Assembly (NCBI RefSeq): GCF_042680725.1
Contig: NZ_JBHUEK010000010.1
Coordinates: 317,232-381,231, forward strand
Source: Ferdinandcohnia salidurans
GTDB lineage: Bacteria; Bacillota; Bacilli; Bacillales; Bacillaceae_L
Reading direction: 5' to 3'
Length of the DNA stretch: 64,000 nt
Shown here piece after piece: positions 59,053-64,000 of this stretch (positions within the stretch are counted from its first letter, which is position 1; every line of letters begins with the position of its first letter). Below the pieces are notes generated by a model. The model ran no database searches and had not been told where the DNA came from. It worked only from the letters and a program-made list of their open reading frames with translations. The position numbers and the translations under genes were made by a program.

Positions 59053-60954
59053 ATGAAGAAAAGATGGTTCATTTATCTTGCTTCAGTTATTATAATCACG
59101 GCTATGACTATATTTTTTACCACTTCTAAACCAACCGTTGTCAACCAGGTGGATACTGAAATCCAACCCGTCACAAAAGAAAAACTCCAAGAGATATTTC
59201 GGGAAGCTCTTAAGGAAGAAAAGCGGAATCAAAGGTTTAGTATTTTCGGAAGGGATACCGCTAAACAAGAAATGTCCGTAACAAATGAATCCTCCGCAGC
59301 TGATCAAGCCACTGAAGGTGGAAGTGATCATTCAGAAACGAATACACAGGTTCAGGGTGTTGATGAAGCAGACATTGTAAAAACAAATGGAAAACATATT
59401 TTTCAAATCATTGATGGAAAGCTTAATGTCATTAAAGCAGCACCTGCAAAGGAAATGTCTTTACTAAAATCTATATCATTCTCACACTCATTTTCACCAA
59501 GCCAATTATTTTTGTATGAAGACCAGCTCGTCGTAATTGGTTATACATTCCGTGATAGTACACCACATGTAAATCCAAATCAGCGTAAGATGATATACCC
59601 GCCTAGACATTTTGAAGCTACAACGGCCATTGTTTACGACATAAATGATCCTAGTAATCCCGAGGAAATACGTAGGGTAGAAGTAGAAGGCAACCATGTG
59701 ACATCACGGAGAATAGACAATTACGTATATCTCGTATCTAATCATTATCCGAATTACTGGATTATGGAAGACATGAGGGACGATGAGGTCGAATTGAGAC
59801 CGCGATTTTCAGATACTGCACATAAAGATGAAAGCACGTTAATCCCATATGAAGACATTCAATATATACCAGGGTCAAAAGAATCCAACTTCACTTTAAT
59901 TGCAGCATTTGATTTGAATGAGCCTAAAAAAGAAGCTTCGATTACTTCTTATATAGGAAGTGGAAATCAAATGTATATGTCAAAGGAGAACATTTATATT
60001 GCGGTTTCAAGCTACTATGCCGTACCTTTTATGGAGGGTGGGACTGATAACTCTCCTAATACAAGCTTATATAAATTCTCAGTGGAAAAGGACAAAGTCG
60101 AATTCCATAGTTCGACTGAAGTACCAGGAACGATTTTAAATCAATTTTCAATGGACGAGTACAACGGTACTTTCCGAGTAGCCACAACGAAAGGGGATAC
60201 TTGGAATACCAACAAACCTTCTGCGAATAATTTGTATATTTATGATGAGAATTTAAAGCAAATTGGTTCCTTAAGTGATTTAGCTCGTGGAGAACGAATT
60301 TATTCTGCAAGATTTATGGGGGAACGAATCTATATTGTTACCTTTAAACAAGTCGATCCATTGTTTGTGATTGATGCTAGCGATCCAAAAAATCCAAAGG
60401 TATTAGGTGAGTTGAAAATACCGGGCTTTAGTAATTACCTTCATCCGTATGACGATAACCATCTAATTGGTTTTGGTTATGACACAAAGGTGGTCGCCGA
60501 TAAAACAAGTACGGGTGAGCCAAGGGTGTATACAGATGGGATCAAAATTTCCTTGTTTGATATTCGAGATGTGAATCATCCAAAGGAGAAATTTACAGAA
60601 ATCATTGGTGGTAGAGGAACATACTCGCCTTTAAATTATGACCATAAGGCTCTATTGTTTAATAAGGAAAAAGGAATCTTCGCATTCCCTATTACTGTTT
60701 TTCAAAATATAGAAGGAAAACAGTACGAACAAAGTTTCGAATTTCAGGGAGCTTATGTGTACGATATCAATTTAGAAGGAATTGAACTTAAAGCAAAGCT
60801 ATCACATGACGTTCCTGGGCCATATGAAACATGGGAGGGTGAGATTCAACGAGTCCTGACAATCGGTGATAATCTATACGCTATTTCGCCGACAAAAATT
60901 TCTGCATATAACGTAAAAAACTATGAGCAAATTTCTTCATCTTCATTGGATTAA
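59053..60954 (+). CDS. Membrane-anchored beta-propeller domain protein
   Basis: A 633-residue exported protein of the COG4880/Beta_propel family. An N-terminal hydrophobic anchor (about 6-22) is followed by a charged linker, the family hallmark TNTQVQGVDEADIVKTNGKHIF (about 95-117), and a large C-terminal propeller with repeated strands such as FVIDASDPKNPKVLGELKIPG. Function unknown. ATG 59053 follows AAAGGGGTG; a longer frame from 58954 would begin inside the palindromic repeat and is rejected. Confidence 0.87.
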   Translation: MKKRWFIYLASVIIITAMTIFFTTSKPTVVNQVDTEIQPVTKEKLQEIFREALKEEKRNQRFSIFGRDTAKQEMSVTNESSAADQATEGGSDHSETNTQVQGVDEADIVKTNGKHIFQIIDGKLNVIKAAPAKEMSLLKSISFSHSFSPSQLFLYEDQLVVIGYTFRDSTPHVNPNQRKMIYPPRHFEATTAIVYDINDPSNPEEIRRVEVEGNHVTSRRIDNYVYLVSNHYPNYWIMEDMRDDEVELRPRFSDTAHKDESTLIPYEDIQYIPGSKESNFTLIAAFDLNEPKKEASITSYIGSGNQMYMSKENIYIAVSSYYAVPFMEGGTDNSPNTSLYKFSVEKDKVEFHSSTEVPGTILNQFSMDEYNGTFRVATTKGDTWNTNKPSANNLYIYDENLKQIGSLSDLARGERIYSARFMGERIYIVTFKQVDPLFVIDASDPKNPKVLGELKIPGFSNYLHPYDDNHLIGFGYDTKVVADKTSTGEPRVYTDGIKISLFDIRDVNHPKEKFTEIIGGRGTYSPLNYDHKALLFNKEKGIFAFPITVFQNIEGKQYEQSFEFQGAYVYDINLEGIELKAKLSHDVPGPYETWEGEIQRVLTIGDNLYAISPTKISAYNVKNYEQISSSSLD

Positions 60955-60985
60955 AAAAGGGTAGAATTTCTTCTATCCTTTTTTG
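60953..60985 (+). terminator. Terminator of the beta-propeller gene
   Basis: AAGGGTAGAA/TTCTATCCTT stem followed by TTTT. Confidence 0.85.
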
Positions 60986-61036
60986 GTATTTATCTTATAT
61001 ACTTAATAAGATTATATAAGGAATGAAGGGACATAC

Positions 61037-61948
61037 ATGAATCAACCGAAAATAAATCCATACTTTGTATTAGCCATTGGTGCCGTTTCGGTATCCACCT
61101 CGGCTATATTTGTGAAATTAGCAAATGCGCCTGCACCCGTTATCGCTTTTTACCGGCTCTTTTTTACAGTTCTGCTGATGTTACCTGTTTTTTTATGGAA
61201 ATATAGAAATGAACTGCGGGCGATAAAGAAAAGAGATTGGCTATTTTCTAGCATTTCAGGGGTATTTTTAGCTCTACATTTCATACTTTGGTTCGAATCA
61301 CTCAACTACACATCCGTAACAAGCTCAACTGTTCTCGTTACCATGCAGCCTGTTTTTGCTTTTATCGGAACCTATTTTTTGTTTAAAGAAAAAATAGGCT
61401 TAGGCGCAATCTTAAGTACCTGTTTAGCTCTATGTGGTAGTATCATTATTAGTTGGGGAGATTTCCAAATAAGTGGGAGTGCGTTATATGGTGACTTTTT
61501 AGCGATTGTTTCCTGCATAATGGTTACAGCCTATTTGTTATTTGGGCAAACAGTACGAAAACGCCTAACACTTGTCACCTATACATTTGTTGTCTACAGC
61601 ATAAGTACAATTACCTTATTCTTATACGTAGTGATCCTCAAATATCCATTAGGAGGATACGCGAGTCAAGATTGGATGTACTTCTTACTACTAGCAATTG
61701 TACCTACCTTACTCGGCCACAATCTTTTCAACTGGTCATTAAAATGGGTAAGTACCTCAACTATTTCGGTAAGTATCCTATTTGAACCAGTTGGTGCAGC
61801 GATACTAGCATACTTTATCCTATCAGAAAAAATTATCCATACACAGATATTTGGGGGAGTCATTATCATACTGGGTATTTGGCTTTACTCCATAGGTGAA
61901 AGGAAGAAAAAACAGCGGGTTCAACTATCAGAGCAAAGTGTAGGGTAA
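61037..61948 (+). CDS. EamA-family (DMT) transporter
   Basis: A 303-residue, ten-helix transporter with two EamA repeats (about 10-140 and 155-285). Typical segments are AFYRLFFTVLLMLP, TSSTVLVTMQPVFAFIGTYFLFKEK and VSILFEPVGAAILAYFILSEK. DMT proteins export metabolites or amino acids; the substrate is not predictable. ATG 61037 has AAGGGA upstream. Confidence 0.88.
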   Translation: MNQPKINPYFVLAIGAVSVSTSAIFVKLANAPAPVIAFYRLFFTVLLMLPVFLWKYRNELRAIKKRDWLFSSISGVFLALHFILWFESLNYTSVTSSTVLVTMQPVFAFIGTYFLFKEKIGLGAILSTCLALCGSIIISWGDFQISGSALYGDFLAIVSCIMVTAYLLFGQTVRKRLTLVTYTFVVYSISTITLFLYVVILKYPLGGYASQDWMYFLLLAIVPTLLGHNLFNWSLKWVSTSTISVSILFEPVGAAILAYFILSEKIIHTQIFGGVIIILGIWLYSIGERKKKQRVQLSEQSVG

Positions 61949-61950
61949 AG

Positions 61951-61990
61951 AAAAGCCATGTCTATTAGCGTAGACATGGCTTCTGTTTTA
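61951..61990. terminator. Bidirectional terminator EamA gene/LPXTA gene
   Basis: AAGCCATGTCTA/TAGACATGGCTT stem with a six-base loop; T-rich rightward and A-rich at the left end. Confidence 0.88.
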
Positions 61991-62944
61991 AGTGAATTTT
62001 CGAGTCATAAAAACGGAGCCGATTCCCATCACTATTAATAGGACTCCCATTAATAGTAGATTGGAATAAGGACTAGCCGTTGTTGGGAGCTTATTCCCTT
62101 GTACCTTTACACTCATTTCTGTAGCAAGAGTTGCTACCGTAAGTAACTTTTCTCCACGTACAAGGATAAAGTCAGAAGCTAGCATATCCTCGGAAACCTT
62201 AAGGTCCAGCAAGTACTCATCATTTGTCCGGTATAGCTCAACTAATAGGTCTGCCCCATCAAGTGAACTTTTCTCAAGAAGCTTATTATATGCAACAGCT
62301 TCTTTAACACCATCTTTTAATAGATAGTACCGTGGCTGTAACTCAAAGATTTCAATCATTTTATCATACATCACAAGAAGCTCTTTTTGCTGCTCTGCCG
62401 ATAAACCCTCTGAGCTATTATAGGAGAAATATTGTTCTAAATTAGAACTAAGAGATTTCATATTCTCCTCAAAATTCATATCATTTAGACTTAAAAAGTG
62501 AAGAAATAAACCATCAATCTCATCTTCGGTTAATCCAATCTCTGAGAGCATCCGCTCTGCCTCTACTATTACCTCAGCATGGTTTAAATAGAAATCAACC
62601 GTAGTTTCGAGGTCCTTAATAAATAAATAATCATGGATTGACTCCCCAAAACCACCAAGGATATGCTGTAACTCATCCTCATTTATATTATGTTTTGATA
62701 ATAGAGTCTGGATTGTTTCTTTGTTAACAGGCTCACCTAAATAGGAAACCAATTCATCAACAGTCTCAAAATCCTTTACGGATAGATCGTAAACTGCTAA
62801 ATAATCCTCAAGATCACTCTCGGTAAAACCGGTTTCTGATGTGTAATTCTTTAATTCCTCAGGGGTTACCTCAGCAAACACACCATTAGATAAAAACGAA
62901 AACTGGAATAAAAAAATAACCCCAATTAGTAATAACTTCTTCAT
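61988..62944 (-). CDS. Processed acidic surface protein with LPXTA sorting signal
   Basis: A 318-residue exported protein. A signal peptide (about 1-24, ending GVFAEV) precedes a strongly acidic helical body with loose repeats (TGFTESDLEDYLAVYDLSV; IGLTEDEIDGLF). It ends with LPTTA at 286-290, a hydrophobic stretch and the basic tail TRKFT. This is a sorting signal of the LPXTA kind used by class D sortases, and the architecture fits the family named processed acidic surface protein. No sortase gene is in the window. Confidence 0.87.
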   Translation of the reverse strand: MKKLLLIGVIFLFQFSFLSNGVFAEVTPEELKNYTSETGFTESDLEDYLAVYDLSVKDFETVDELVSYLGEPVNKETIQTLLSKHNINEDELQHILGGFGESIHDYLFIKDLETTVDFYLNHAEVIVEAERMLSEIGLTEDEIDGLFLHFLSLNDMNFEENMKSLSSNLEQYFSYNSSEGLSAEQQKELLVMYDKMIEIFELQPRYYLLKDGVKEAVAYNKLLEKSSLDGADLLVELYRTNDEYLLDLKVSEDMLASDFILVRGEKLLTVATLATEMSVKVQGNKLPTTASPYSNLLLMGVLLIVMGIGSVFMTRKFT

Positions 62945-63026
62945 TCCTCTTCCTCCAAGCCATTATATTCATAGGTCTAGTATTTTCAACTTTTACCAAA
63001 TAATGCATATGAGAGAAGAATAGGCA

Positions 63027-63064
63027 TAAAAAAACTGACATCCAAGTGATAGGAATGTCAGAAT
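63027..63064 (-). terminator. Terminator of the small membrane gene
   Basis: CTGACAT/ATGTCAG stem with a 13-base loop; the A-run gives a U-tract leftward. Confidence 0.65.
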
Positions 63065-63074
63065 GGAAACGAAA

Positions 63075-63272
63075 TTAATAAAAGGAACTAGCAAAAAAAC
63101 TGAAAACGAATGCCATAATGATAGACGAAACAAAAGTGATAAAAGTGCTGGCCTCGATTCTTCCTTCATTATTACTTATTCTCAAACCTTCAATATATAC
63201 GAATGAAAACAAAAATAAGCACATAGCTAATGATAAAAACATTCCTACTGCTTGCAAAAAGTCAAAAATCAA
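63075..63272 (-). CDS. Small two-helix membrane protein, TTG start
   Basis: A 65-residue protein with two hydrophobic segments (about 8-22 and 46-60). The start is set by the ribosome binding site: a strong AAGGAGG lies seven bases before TTG 63272, inside the longer frame that opens at ATG 63299. No family recognised. The DNA from here to the rRNA gene (63273-63753) holds only promoters and leader sequence. Confidence 0.65.
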   Translation of the reverse strand: MIFDFLQAVGMFLSLAMCLFLFSFVYIEGLRISNNEGRIEASTFITFVSSIIMAFVFSFFASSFY

Positions 63273-63523
63273 AACCTTTCCTCCTTCCAAAAATCCCATT
63301 AATAAAATATATGAGGCACTCTAGTAAATATGAATAAAATAATAGAGAACTTAAATGGATAGATAAATCTAATAGAACCAGCTTTACTAATTCCTATAAA
63401 AAGTATTTCATACCAAAACTATTTCTTGTATAATATTTATGGCTTTATCACATGATGAATTAGTAGAGAAAAGAGAAGAGAGTGCTTTTTAATAAATCCT
63501 TAAAACTTTTTTAAAAAAAGGTA

Positions 63524-63552
63524 TTGAAAAAGGTTAAAAGTGATGATATATT
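63524..63552 (+). promoter_or_regulatory. rrn promoter P1
   Basis: TTGAAA at 63524 and TATATT at 63547 with 17-base spacing, 97 bases upstream of the second rrn promoter. Confidence 0.75.
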
Positions 63553-63620
63553 AATTCTTGTCGCCAAAACAAGCGATACAGAAATTGAATGAGTGATAAA
63601 AAAACTTTTTAAAAAAGAAG

Positions 63621-63649
63621 TTGACACTCAAAAACAAAAATGTTATATT
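63621..63649 (+). promoter_or_regulatory. rrn promoter P2
   Basis: Consensus TTGACA at 63621 and TATATT at 63644, 17 bases apart, 105 bases before mature 16S. The leader downstream has the usual TTCTTTGAAAACTGAAC processing/antitermination region. Confidence 0.88.
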
Positions 63650-63753
63650 AGAAAAGTCGCTTCAGGGCGATGGACAAAGTTCTTTGAAAACTGAACACAA
63701 TACAAGCGTCAACGTTTAATTCTAAAGTAACAAACTATTGAGCAATCAATACT

Positions 63754-64000
<247 letters not shown>

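Noticed and set aside
63438..63491. 17-codon frame MALSHDELVEKREESAF upstream of rrn
   Set aside because: No ribosome binding site and too short to support; it lies in the rrn upstream region.

Overview
This window is chromosomal DNA of low GC content from an endospore-forming Bacillaceae bacterium. Three things support that: the 16S rRNA 5' end at the right edge is Bacillus-type; spore genes are present (yutH, a yuzC-like gene, an SspH-type SASP gene, kapB, kapD); and the gene order follows the yut-yui-mrp-yuf-kap-yug region of Bacillus subtilis over about 45 kb. The species cannot be fixed from this sequence.

Layout: 1-2.7 kb holds yutE (3' end only), yutF, yutG and yutH. From 2.7 to 7.3 kb are a D-2-hydroxyacid dehydrogenase gene and the hom-thrC-thrB operon, with a clear promoter. 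From 7.4 to 12 kb is a redox and Fe-S block: NifU-like yutI, yuzD, two type II NADH dehydrogenase-like genes (yutJ, and yumB with a Rex-like site upstream), yuzB and A-type carrier yutM. From 12 to 18.4 kb are yuiB, yuiC, yuiD, pepA, a 53-bp tandem array, yuiF and bioY, the last with a BirA-like operator over its ribosome binding site. From 18.5 to 24 kb is a mixed accessory stretch: TSUP permease, XRE regulator, small genes, SDR, DedA, a PQQ-type sugar dehydrogenase lipoprotein and a menI-like thioesterase. The complete mrpA-G Na+/H+ antiporter operon (24-29.8 kb) reads leftward. From 30 to 45.9 kb come yufK, pbpD, yuxJ, kapD, a four-LysM NlpC/P60 hydrolase, kapB, yugE, yugF, alaR-alaT, yugI, yugJ, pgi, yugO and sspH.

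From 45.9 kb to the end the synteny breaks down. This part has a 104-bp tandem array with higher-order structure, small membrane and DUF genes, a CBS protein, a SIMPL protein, a CPBP protease, a glucosaminidase, a NIPSNAP-Nudix fusion, YitT, an aldehyde dehydrogenase, a universal stress protein, a TetR regulator and tRNA-Ala(GGC). It then has a two-gene module of a PlsY-like acyltransferase with a GNAT-aminotransferase fusion, a large palindromic repeat, a secreted beta-propeller protein, an EamA transporter, an LPXTA surface protein, and tandem rrn promoters leading into 16S rRNA.

Most genes are housekeeping. The best candidate for an undescribed system is the PlsY-like/GNAT-aminotransferase pair at 56.7-58.9 kb, which may make an acylated amino compound or aminolipid. 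The second theme is intergenic: four unrelated tandem arrays, three of them between convergent genes, the two large ones built from paired half-units with dyad symmetry. Three strong operator candidates and several short genes are also recorded. Functional assignments come from motif recognition and remembered synteny, not from database searches.
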